Assembly (NCBI GenBank): GCA_947441895.1
Contig: CANEUT010000063.1
Span: forward strand, 1-8,199
Length of the DNA: 8,199 bases
Source of the DNA: Rickettsiales bacterium
GTDB taxonomy: Bacteria; Pseudomonadota; Alphaproteobacteria; Rickettsiales; UBA3002
Direction: 5' to 3'
The first letter of the stretch is position 1. Each line of letters starts with the position of its first letter. Shown here one piece after another: positions 1 to 6,616 of this stretch. The notes beneath the pieces were generated by a model, which did not search any database, was not told where the DNA came from, and was given only the letters and a program-made list of their open reading frames with translations. A program made the translations under genes and the position numbers.

Positions 1-1791
1 CGCGAGCTGGCATTCCTCAATTCCGGCGTGCGCATTCTGCTGGCCGATAAACGTGGTGCCGAGCCAAAAGAAACTGAATTCTATTACGAAGGCGGCACCG
101 AGGCGTATGTGCAATATCTCGATCGCAGCAAAGTGGCGCTTCACCCCACCATTATGATGGCGGGTGAGAAAAACGGTATCACCGTGGAAGTGGCCATGCA
201 GTGGAACGATTCGTACCACGAAAATACGCTCACCTTCACCAATAACATTCGCCAGCGCGACGGCGGAACGCACTTGATTGGCTATCGCGCCGCGCTCACG
301 CGTTGCATCAACGCCTATGCGAACGAAAAAGGCATGGCGAAAAAAGAGAAGATTGATTTGAGCGGCGATGACGCACGTGAAGGCCTGACGGTGATTATTT
401 CGGTGAAAGTGCCGGATCCTAAATTCAGTTCGCAAACGAAAGATAAACTGGTTTCCAGTGAAGTGCGTCCGGTGGTGGAATCCATTGTGGGTGATAAGCT
501 TGGCCAATGGTTTGAAGAACATCCGTCGGAAGCAAAAAATGTTATCGGCAAAATTTATGAAGCGGCTGCTGCGCGTGAGGCGGCGCGTAAAGCGCGCGAA
601 TTGACCCGTCGTAAAGGCGCGCTTGATATTGCAAGTCTGCCCGGCAAACTGGCCGATTGCCAAGAACGCGACCCAGCATTTTCTGAACTTTTCATCGTTG
701 AGGGTGACTCGGCGGGTGGTTCGGCCAAGCAGGGGCGTGACCGTAAAACGCAAGCCATTCTGCCGCTGAAAGGTAAAATTCTGAACGTGGAGCGCGCACG
801 GTTCGACCGCATGCTTTCAAGCGCTGAAGTGGGCACGCTCATCACCGCCATTGGCACTGGCATTGGGCGCGATGAATTCAACATCGAGAAAACACGCTAC
901 CACAAAATCATCATCATGACCGATGCTGACGTGGATGGTTCGCATATTCGCACGCTGTTGCTCACCTTCTTCTATCGTCAAATGCCGCAGCTGATTGAGA
1001 AGGGCTATCTCTACATCGCCCAGCCACCGCTGTTTAAAGTGAAGCGCGGCCAAAGCGAAACCTATTTGAAAAACGCGGAAGCGTTGCAGGAATATCTGCA
1101 GAACGTGGCGCTTGATGAGGCTGAGTTGAAACTTGCCAGCGGCACGATCACCGGTGAGGCGCTTGCCAAAAAAGTGAATGATACCGCCAAAATTGTTGAG
1201 CTGACGCAGCCGCTGGTGCGCCGTGTGCCTTCCGTTATGGTTGAGGCGGCGATGCTTTCTAACCTGTTCGGCGGCGGATCGGTCGAAGAATTTGTCAAAG
1301 TGCTGAATACGCTTTCGGCAACGGCCACCCCATGGAAAGCCGAGAAAACCGAAAACGGCATTACTGTGGCGCGCACCGTGCGCAGCGTGGTGGAGCATGT
1401 GCTGCTTGATGTTAAATGGCTCGCCAGCCGCGAAGGCAAGGAATTGGCTGCTATTTACCCAACCCTCAAGGCTGATTATGCGGCGCCCGCCAAGTTCAGC
1501 CGCAAGGGCACCGAGGTGGAAGTGCGCACGCCAGCGCAATTATTCCAGGCGATTATGGATATTGGTCGCAAGGGGCTTTCAAGCCAGCGCTTTAAAGGTC
1601 TGGGTGAAATGAACCCCGAGCAGCTTTGGGAAACCACTTTGGACCCCACCAAGCGTACCTTGTTGCAAGTTACGGTTGCCGATGCGTCGGACGCGGATGA
1701 GGCGTTTAGCACCCTCATGGGCGATGTGGTAGAGCCGCGCCGTGATTTTATTCAAAGCAATGCACTGAAGGTAATCAACCTTGACGTTTAA
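1..1791 (+). CDS. gyrB: DNA gyrase subunit B, 5'-truncated by the window edge
   Basis: This is the ATPase/Toprim subunit of DNA gyrase, the type IIA topoisomerase that supercoils DNA with GyrA. The frame is open from base 1 (RELAFLNSGV), so a GTG at base 28 is not the real start; by alignment to E. coli GyrB about 190 residues are missing. The 596 visible residues hold the end of the GHKL ATPase/transducer region, then the Toprim domain. EGDSAGG is at fragment residues 234-240, with the catalytic Glu at 234. The metal-binding DADVD is at 308-312, and the 74-residue spacing equals that of E. coli E424-D498. LPLKGK and the quinolone-relevant Asp and Lys positions (E. coli D426, K447) are unchanged. 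A long insertion typical of Gram-negative GyrB follows. The tail carries QRFKGLGEMNPEQLWETT. GyrB is preferred over ParE because of the insertion and the LPLKGKILNVERARFD segment. Confidence 0.97.
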   Translation, partial: RELAFLNSGVRILLADKRGAEPKETEFYYEGGTEAYVQYLDRSKVALHPTIMMAGEKNGITVEVAMQWNDSYHENTLTFTNNIRQRDGGTHLIGYRAALTRCINAYANEKGMAKKEKIDLSGDDAREGLTVIISVKVPDPKFSSQTKDKLVSSEVRPVVESIVGDKLGQWFEEHPSEAKNVIGKIYEAAAAREAARKARELTRRKGALDIASLPGKLADCQERDPAFSELFIVEGDSAGGSAKQGRDRKTQAILPLKGKILNVERARFDRMLSSAEVGTLITAIGTGIGRDEFNIEKTRYHKIIIMTDADVDGSHIRTLLLTFFYRQMPQLIEKGYLYIAQPPLFKVKRGQSETYLKNAEALQEYLQNVALDEAELKLASGTITGEALAKKVNDTAKIVELTQPLVRRVPSVMVEAAMLSNLFGGGSVEEFVKVLNTLSATATPWKAEKTENGITVARTVRSVVEHVLLDVKWLASREGKELAAIYPTLKADYAAPAKFSRKGTEVEVRTPAQLFQAIMDIGRKGLSSQRFKGLGEMNPEQLWETTLDPTKRTLLQVTVADASDADEAFSTLMGDVVEPRRDFIQSNALKVINLDV

Positions 1792-1810
1792 GGGGCACCT
1801 TGAACGTCAA
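1781..1810 (+). terminator. Hairpin over the gyrB stop codon, probable terminator or mRNA 3'-end structure
   Basis: Bases 1781-1793 pair with 1798-1810 around a GGCA loop. That gives 13 pairs: 12 Watson-Crick and one G-U. The gyrB TAA (1789-1791) sits inside the left arm. The downstream sequence TTGTCATCG is T-rich but not a clean T-run, so it is not a textbook intrinsic terminator. It could instead be a stabilising or processing structure at the 3' end of the message. Confidence 0.6.
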
Positions 1811-1883
1811 TTGTCATCGTATCTTCATCCAACGCCTTCAATTGGTTTGGTAAATTAGCTTCATCATAATCAGATGAGGCTTT

Positions 1884-2996
1884 ATGAGCGATGCAGACCA
1901 AGCAAAAAAAAGGACAAAGGTAAATCTCGATCAGCTTGAATTGCGCGAGGTGACGGGGGATGAGTTAGATGCAGTCAAAGCAGCGCTGGTCGATAGCGAG
2001 CGGGTGCATCCGTTTTCCGAGCCAACCATTGATGATCTGAGCAAGCATCGTCTTGCGCGGTCTCACGGGAAGCCAGCGCAGGGAGAGTGGGATAAGCATT
2101 GCTTTGGGTTGTTTGCACCAAAAAGCCATTTTCCTCAGGCGGCGGTCTATGTCAATCTGCGTCACTTGAAGGCGGATGAGCAAGGAAAAGTCACAAGTGA
2201 TCAGTTGCCCGGAAATATTGCTGAGATACTCAGCGAGGAAGTAAAACCCGTAGCCAATCCCAATACGGCGATTTTTTATACGATCAGTAACATGACCCGA
2301 TCCGATCAGAATACCTTTGAAGTCACTTACGAGGGGTGCAATGATTCACTTGCCGAACGACTGATTAAAAAAGTGGCCGAACATCTGGGGAAAAAGGAAA
2401 ACGGCGCCATTCAGAATTTTTCGACGCTTTCGCCGTTGCGCAGTGGTGTGGGTGGTTCGGCCAAAGGCTTTGCCCAGTGGCTTGATGCAAAATTGGAATC
2501 AGGCGGTGTTGATGCGTTGTTAACCCCGATTGAAAAAGAAACATTAGGAGCATCGCCCGCGTATGGTATTCGTTCCATGCGCGATGGCTATCAGCAATTG
2601 GGTGAAACTCAGAAAAGTTTTTTCAATACGTTGATGAAAGATTTGGGTGTATTTTATTTGGCGGAAGAAAAATCGCCGAATGTTGAAACGATTGTTCGCG
2701 ATCCTGTGGGGCAGTTTCACCTTAGCAATGGTGCGCAAATTGCCAATATCCATTATCAGCATAACGCCACCACTGAAAGTGACCAAAAAGGCGGTGGCGG
2801 CTTAATGGTTAATTACCGATACGAGCTCGATAAAATAGCGCAGCGTAAACATGCCTATAAAGAAAGTGGCGCGGTTGCCCTTAATCCAGAAATGGCTGAA
2901 CGTCACCAGTCTCGTATGAGCAATAACAAGGCACCGGCAGCATCCATCTCTGATGTTTCACCTGTGGATATTATCAAGAGAGGCAATTCTCTGTAG
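1884..2996 (+). CDS. Malonyl-CoA decarboxylase-family protein, short form (catalytic domain only)
   Basis: This 370-residue protein resembles the C-terminal catalytic domain of malonyl-CoA decarboxylase, which turns malonyl-CoA into acetyl-CoA and CO2. Family landmarks appear in order: VHPF (41-44), the FGLF-type strand (74-77), AIFYTISN (129-136), FSTLSP (179-184), DPVGQFHLSNGA (273-284), and GGGLMVNYRYELDKI (304-318). Ser183 and His279 match the human active-site pair Ser329/His423, and their 96-residue spacing is close to the human 94. The usual helical N-terminal domain is missing: only about 40 residues precede the first core motif. A Gly/Ser-rich insertion (RSGVGGSAKG) follows the Ser motif. 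The ATG at 1884 has a GAGG Shine-Dalgarno about 5 nt upstream. The gene stands alone, with no malonyl-CoA synthetase or transporter beside it. The family call rests on motif recognition; activity is inferred. Confidence 0.8.
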   Translation: MSDADQAKKRTKVNLDQLELREVTGDELDAVKAALVDSERVHPFSEPTIDDLSKHRLARSHGKPAQGEWDKHCFGLFAPKSHFPQAAVYVNLRHLKADEQGKVTSDQLPGNIAEILSEEVKPVANPNTAIFYTISNMTRSDQNTFEVTYEGCNDSLAERLIKKVAEHLGKKENGAIQNFSTLSPLRSGVGGSAKGFAQWLDAKLESGGVDALLTPIEKETLGASPAYGIRSMRDGYQQLGETQKSFFNTLMKDLGVFYLAEEKSPNVETIVRDPVGQFHLSNGAQIANIHYQHNATTESDQKGGGGLMVNYRYELDKIAQRKHAYKESGAVALNPEMAERHQSRMSNNKAPAASISDVSPVDIIKRGNSL

Positions 2997-3109
2997 CAGT
3001 AATAGTGAATGGCTGACAAAGGATCGGCATAACATGCTGAAAGTTTATAGTTTTTAATTAATGAATGAATATTTGTCAGGTCCGTCTTGCATATTTATGG
3101 TTAAGGTGC

Positions 3110-3138
3110 TTGACGTGTGCAGTGCAATAGCTTATAAG
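3110..3138 (+). promoter_or_regulatory. Sigma70-type promoter for rpmB
   Basis: TTGACG (3110-3115) and TATAAG (3133-3138) are separated by exactly 17 bp, each one base from consensus. The predicted start near 3145 gives a leader of about 75 nt before rpmB. It is the best promoter-like match I found in the window, in the gap just before a highly expressed ribosomal protein gene. Confidence 0.7.
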
Positions 3139-3147
3139 CCGACTTCC

Positions 3148-3168
3148 GGGCATATTTAATAATTGCCC
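3148..3168 (+). promoter_or_regulatory. Small hairpin at the 5' end of the rpmB leader
   Basis: GGGCA (3148-3152) pairs with TGCCC (3164-3168) around an AT-rich 11-nt loop. It lies only a few bases after the predicted transcription start. It may stabilise the 5' end of the message. No known ribosomal-protein leader motif is recognised, and a 5-bp stem can arise by chance. Confidence 0.3.
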
Positions 3169-3208
3169 ACAGATTTATCCACGGACATAAAAAAACGGTC
3201 AAGAAAGC

Positions 3209-3212
3209 AGGA
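3209..3212 (+). promoter_or_regulatory. Ribosome binding site of rpmB
   Basis: AGGA lies 7 nt before the ATG at 3220. This fixes the L28 start, which also matches the conserved MARRC-type amino terminus of alphaproteobacterial L28. Confidence 0.6.
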
Positions 3213-3219
3213 TTAGGCG

Positions 3220-3525
3220 ATGGCAAGACGTTGCGCAATTACAGAAAAAGGTGGCATGAGCGGTAATACCGTGTCGCACTCGAACCGCAAGGCGAAACGC
3301 CGCTTTTTGCCGAACATGCAGCAAGTGTCGCTGCTTTCCGACTCGCTGGGTAAAACCGTGCGCATGCGCATTACTGCCAGCACCCTGCGCACCATCGATC
3401 ACAATGGTGGCCTCGACAATTTCCTCATGAGCACCCACAGCAAGTCGCTGTCGGAAGAGGCTCGTAACCTGAAAAAAATGATCATCAAGGCACGTGCAGC
3501 CGCTGCTGATAAGCCAGCTGCTTAG
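3220..3525 (+). CDS. rpmB: 50S ribosomal protein L28
   Basis: L28 is a small basic protein of the large ribosomal subunit. The 101 residues begin MARRCAITEKGGMSGNTVSH, followed by NRKAKRRFLPNMQ (23-35), the RNA-binding heart of the family. The rest is LGKTVRMRITASTLRTIDHNGGLDNF and a Lys/Ala-rich tail. E. coli L28 has 78 residues; the longer C-terminus here is usual in alphaproteobacteria. A consensus-like promoter and a Shine-Dalgarno lie upstream, and a strong terminator lies about 90 bp downstream, so it is probably transcribed alone. It converges with the cobT operon, an arrangement common in alphaproteobacteria. Confidence 0.97.
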   Translation: MARRCAITEKGGMSGNTVSHSNRKAKRRFLPNMQQVSLLSDSLGKTVRMRITASTLRTIDHNGGLDNFLMSTHSKSLSEEARNLKKMIIKARAAAADKPAA

Positions 3526-3536
3526 TGTTTTGATTT

Positions 3537-3580
3537 GCTCCGCGAGATCGCCTTCTGGCGATCGCTCCGCGAAGATCCGC
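3537..3580. repeat. Direct-repeat and hairpin unit after rpmB
   Basis: GCTCCGCGA occurs at 3537-3545 and 3564-3572. With one-base gaps the similarity runs on (GATC then GC in both copies), giving an imperfect tandem repeat with a 27-bp period. Between the copies GATCGCC (3546-3552) and GGCGATC (3557-3563) form a perfect 7-bp stem with a TTCT loop. The unit lies in the rpmB 3' untranslated region, upstream of its terminator. Function unknown. Confidence 0.55.
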
Positions 3581-3615
3581 TAGCTGATGGCTCGCCCGGC
3601 TCGCATACCGAACTG

Positions 3616-3644
3616 AAAAAGGCCCCGGAAACGTGGCCTTTTTT
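3616..3644 (+). terminator. Rho-independent terminator of rpmB, possibly bidirectional
   Basis: AAAAAGGCC (3616-3624) pairs with GGCCTTTTT (3635-3643). An inner CG/CG pair (3626-3627 with 3632-3633) is capped by a GAAA tetraloop after a single C/T mismatch. A T-run of six (3639-3644) follows the GC core. On the minus strand the same hairpin ends in GGCCTTTTT, so it could also stop transcription of the converging cobT operon. Confidence 0.85.
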
Positions 3645-3669
3645 ATGTCCGGCATTATGTGGTGGAATT

Positions 3670-3740
3670 TTTGTCATCCTGAGTGAAACGAAGGATCTCG
3701 TCAACGCATTCAGATTCTTCGCTTTGCTCAGAATGACAAA
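3670..3740. repeat. 71-bp intergenic palindrome abutting cobT
   Basis: Two 29-base arms, 3670-3698 and 3712-3740, are inverted copies agreeing at 24 of 29 positions and separated by 13 bases. The arm core reads GTCATCCTGAG...GAAGGATCT. All five differences are transitions; in plus-strand RNA three of them still pair as G-U. The element ends two bases before the cobT stop codon and sits between the convergent rpmB and cobT genes. The GTCATNCTGAG...GAATC pattern is a widespread type of dispersed intergenic repeat. An open frame running through it (3535-3798, +) is not considered a gene. Confidence 0.85.
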
Positions 3741-3742
3741 GG

Positions 3743-5635
3743 CTATGCCCGCCTTCTGCGTTCGCTTTTTCGGGTCAAGCGAATATCTTCCTTGCTGAAC
3801 AGGCTGGTGATTTGCTGTAACATGGCATCGCCCAATTGCTCCACATCATGCAAGGTGACGGCGCGGCTGTAATAGCGTGTCACATCGTGCCCAATGCCAA
3901 TGGCCAGCAGCTCTACCGCACCTTCGCGTTCCACATAGTGAATCACTTGCCGCAAATGATGGTCAAGGTAAGCACCGGAATTGCTACTGAGGGTGGAATC
4001 ATCCACCGGTGCACCATCAGAAATCACCATCAGAATTTTGCGTTGTTCGTGCCGCGCTTTCAGCCGCTGATGCGCCCAAAGAATGGCTTCACCATCGATA
4101 TTCTCTTTCAAAATGCCGTCTTTCAGCATCAGCCCAAGGTTCTTGCGGGCGCGGTTGAGGCGTTGATCGGCCGATTTATAAATAATATGGCGCAAATCAT
4201 TCATGCGACCAGGCGAAGCGGGGCGGCCAGCTTCCAGCCATGCTTTGCGGCTGCTGCCGCCTTTCCAATCACGCGTGGTGAAGCCAAGAATTTCCACTTT
4301 CACGCCGCAGCGTTCCAGCGTGCGCGCCATAATATCGGCGCTGAGGGCCGCAATGGTGATGGGGCGCCCGCGCATGGAGCCTGAATTGTCGATGAGGAGC
4401 GTAACAACGGTGTCGCGGAACTCGGTGTCGTTCTCAAACTTATAAATGGTGGTGGTGTCAGGCCGCGCGACGAGGGTGGCCAGGCGCGCATTATCGATGA
4501 TGCCGTCTTCCAATTCATAAATCCATTTACGTTCTTGCTGAGCCAGCAACAGCCGCTGCAAGCGCGTGGCTAAGCGGCTGGTGACAGTGTGGTAATGTTT
4601 TACTTTCTGCATCAGCGTGTCGAAAAGTTTTTGCAATTCTTCGGGTGGCGCAAGCTCGCTTGCGCTGGTGATTTCATCGAATTTATTGGTGAAGCTGTGA
4701 TAGGCAATGCCGCCGGGCATGTCAAAGTTGGGCTGATTACTGGCGGCGCGCGGCGCTTTTTCACGTGCGTCTTCGTCGTGCTCCAGTTCCAAATCCAAAT
4801 CGCCGGGGGCTTTCACTTCGTGCCGCGCACCGTCTTCTTTGTCGTTCGGGTCACCGGCCGATTGTAATGATTGCATGGCTTCATCCTGCATCATTTCATC
4901 GACATCATCATCGTTGTGATGGCCGGTGACGTCGGCGGCTTCGGCGGTGTCGCTTGGGCTGCTGCCATCGTTCGTGGTGCGGTGGGTGGAGAGCTGCAAA
5001 TCAACCAGCAGCGCTTTGGTGATGCGCGAGAATGCTTCCTGATTATTCAGCGAATCGGCGAGTTTGTCTAAATGCTTTCCCGCCTGCGCCTCAATCCACG
5101 GACGCCACATGGCAACCATGGTGGCGATGGCCTCAGGCGGTGCCTCACCGGTGATGGCTTCACGCGCCAGCATGGCCACCACATCGGGCAAAGCCTCGTT
5201 CGATTTTTGTGACATGCGCGCATAACCGGCCATTTCAAACGCCACTTTGTGACGCTCGGCCAAGTTGGCTTTCATGCCGGGGAACTGGTTGGCGCCAATG
5301 GCTTCCAGCCGAATTTGCTCCAGCGCGTCGAACGTGGCGGCGGCGCCTTCGGTTTTTGGGCGCAGTTTTTGGTGGGTACCCGCTTTGTGATGTTTGAAGG
5401 CCAGCGCCGCTAAATCGACCTGACCGCGCAAATGACGCACCACGTCGGCCTGCGGTGCATCAATGCGTTTATAAAGCATGATGCGTTCGTTTTGCGAAAG
5501 CGGATCATCGCCCACATGGTTTAGCCCCACATTCACCGATAATTCGGCGTGGCCAGAAATGGCCTGCGCCACTTCGCTCTGGCGGCGCAGAAATTCGGTT
5601 TCGTTCTCAGCTTGGGATGGATCGCGGTGCTTCAC
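3743..5635 (-). CDS. cobT: Aerobic cobaltochelatase subunit CobT (vWA protein)
   Basis: CobT works with the AAA+ ATPase CobS and the large subunit CobN to insert cobalt into hydrogenobyrinic acid a,c-diamide in aerobic B12 synthesis. With a GTG start at 5635 the protein has 630 residues, a normal CobT length. The N-terminal half is the CobT-specific region. A very acidic linker (about residues 220-300) comes next, then a C-terminal von Willebrand A domain with MIDAS motif DNSGS (Asp416, Ser418, Ser420) and a second acidic loop at VISDGAPVD (Asp540). An ATG at 5725 would add 30 Arg-rich residues lying entirely over the end of cobS; it is rejected because the CobT-like sequence begins near KHRDPSQAENETEF. 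GTG starts 5 nt after the cobS stop with no clear Shine-Dalgarno, suggesting coupling. No cobN is visible here. Confidence 0.93.
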   Translation of the reverse strand: MKHRDPSQAENETEFLRRQSEVAQAISGHAELSVNVGLNHVGDDPLSQNERIMLYKRIDAPQADVVRHLRGQVDLAALAFKHHKAGTHQKLRPKTEGAAATFDALEQIRLEAIGANQFPGMKANLAERHKVAFEMAGYARMSQKSNEALPDVVAMLAREAITGEAPPEAIATMVAMWRPWIEAQAGKHLDKLADSLNNQEAFSRITKALLVDLQLSTHRTTNDGSSPSDTAEAADVTGHHNDDDVDEMMQDEAMQSLQSAGDPNDKEDGARHEVKAPGDLDLELEHDEDAREKAPRAASNQPNFDMPGGIAYHSFTNKFDEITSASELAPPEELQKLFDTLMQKVKHYHTVTSRLATRLQRLLLAQQERKWIYELEDGIIDNARLATLVARPDTTTIYKFENDTEFRDTVVTLLIDNSGSMRGRPITIAALSADIMARTLERCGVKVEILGFTTRDWKGGSSRKAWLEAGRPASPGRMNDLRHIIYKSADQRLNRARKNLGLMLKDGILKENIDGEAILWAHQRLKARHEQRKILMVISDGAPVDDSTLSSNSGAYLDHHLRQVIHYVEREGAVELLAIGIGHDVTRYYSRAVTLHDVEQLGDAMLQQITSLFSKEDIRLTRKSERRRRA

Positions 5636-5640
5636 AAATG

Positions 5641-6615
5641 CTAGGCGGCAACGGGCTGCAACAAATCCACATCGAAGCAGCGCTGGTAATATTCGGCGAT
5701 GGTGGCGCGTTCGGTCTCGTCGCATTTGTTAAGGAAGCTGAGGCGGAAGGCCATGTGCACATCATGGAAGATGCTGTAATTCTCGGCCCATGTCAGCACG
5801 GTGCGCGGGCTCATGACGGTGGAAATGTCGCCATTCATGAAGCCAGCGCGGGTGAGGTTGGCCATGGCAACCATGGTGGCAACCAGCTTTTTGCCTTTGG
5901 CATCACCCAGTTTTGCCAGCTTGCTGGTGACGATTTTTTCTTCCACTTCGGCGGGCAGATAATTCAGGGTGGTCACAATGTTCCAGCGGTCCATCTGCCC
6001 TTGGTTGATGGGCTGGGTGCCATGGTAAAGCCCTGTGGCATCGCCAAGGCCAATGGTGTTGCTGGTGGCGAAAATGCGGAAATAATCATGCGGACTAATC
6101 ACCGTGTTCTGGTCCAGCAGCGTCAGCTTGCCTTGCGCTTCCAGAATGCGCTGAATCACGAACATCACATCGGGCCGGCCCGCATCATATTCATCGAACA
6201 CCAGCGCCACGGGGCGACGCAGCGCCCAAGGAATAATGCCCTCGGCAAAAGCGGTCACTTGTTTGCCCTCTTTCAGCACAATGGCGTCACGGCCGATGAG
6301 ATCGGTGCGGCTGATGTGGCTATCCATGTTGATGCGGATGAGGGGCCAGTTAAGGCGCGCGGCCACTTGCTCGATGTGGGTTGATTTTCCCGTGCCGTGA
6401 TAGCCCTGCACCAGCACGCGGCGGTTAAATTGGAAACCGGCCAAAATGGCCAGTGTGGTTGCCTTATCGAACTGATAATTTTCATCCACCTCGGGCGTGA
6501 GCGAGTGCGGGCTTGGGAATCCCACCAGCTTCATGTCCGATTCAAAACCGAATAGTTTTTCGGTGGTGAATTTTTTGGTTGGAATCTCGTCGAAATTTTC
6601 GTCGGTCTTGCTCAT
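5641..6615 (-). CDS. cobS: Aerobic cobaltochelatase subunit CobS (MoxR-type AAA+ ATPase)
   Basis: CobS supplies ATP hydrolysis to the CobNST chelatase, forming ring assemblies with CobT. The 324 residues match the family length. After an N-terminal segment with VGFPSPHS (31-38) come Walker A GYHGTGKST (71-79, Lys77), the IGRDAIVLKEG loop (107-117), Walker B VALVFDEYD (136-144, Asp141/Glu142), the sensor-1 segment ATSN (183-186), and MSPRTVLTWAENY (268-280), which carries the sensor-2-like arginine. The start is set by the ATG at 6615 with AAGGA 5 nt upstream (plus-strand 6621-6625), lying inside the end of the preceding lipoprotein gene. One base separates the two genes. Long frames on the opposite strand are shadows of codon bias. 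Confidence 0.96.
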   Translation of the reverse strand: MSKTDENFDEIPTKKFTTEKLFGFESDMKLVGFPSPHSLTPEVDENYQFDKATTLAILAGFQFNRRVLVQGYHGTGKSTHIEQVAARLNWPLIRINMDSHISRTDLIGRDAIVLKEGKQVTAFAEGIIPWALRRPVALVFDEYDAGRPDVMFVIQRILEAQGKLTLLDQNTVISPHDYFRIFATSNTIGLGDATGLYHGTQPINQGQMDRWNIVTTLNYLPAEVEEKIVTSKLAKLGDAKGKKLVATMVAMANLTRAGFMNGDISTVMSPRTVLTWAENYSIFHDVHMAFRLSFLNKCDETERATIAEYYQRCFDVDLLQPVAA

Positions 6616-6616
6616 G

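Noticed and set aside
817..1539. 240-codon minus-strand open frame opposite gyrB
   Set aside because: It is antisense to conserved GyrB sequence, has no recognisable domain and a His/Arg/Phe-rich composition typical of shadow frames.
1842..1870. TTGGTT-17 bp-CATAAT as a promoter for the decarboxylase gene
   Set aside because: It would place transcription start about 7 nt before the ATG and inside the Shine-Dalgarno, leaving almost no leader; support is too weak.
3013..3079. CTGACAAA / TTTGTCAG inverted repeat after the decarboxylase gene
   Set aside because: Eight bases separated by 51 nt with no strong inner stem or T-run; plausible by chance in AT-rich sequence.
2997..3219. Possible replication origin near gyrB
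   Set aside because: Only one near-match DnaA box and no cluster or dnaA gene; not enough for an origin.
3535..3798. 87-codon plus-strand frame after rpmB
   Set aside because: It is built from the direct repeat, the terminator, the 71-bp palindrome and the end of cobT; it has no independent coding signal.
5636..5725. Upstream ATG (5725) for cobT giving 30 extra residues
   Set aside because: The extension is Arg/His-rich, overlaps the cobS coding end and is unlike CobT amino termini; GTG at 5635 fits the family length.
5617..6384. 255-codon plus-strand open frame opposite cobS
   Set aside because: It lies opposite conserved Walker motifs of CobS and is rich in Gly/His, as expected from the complementary frame.
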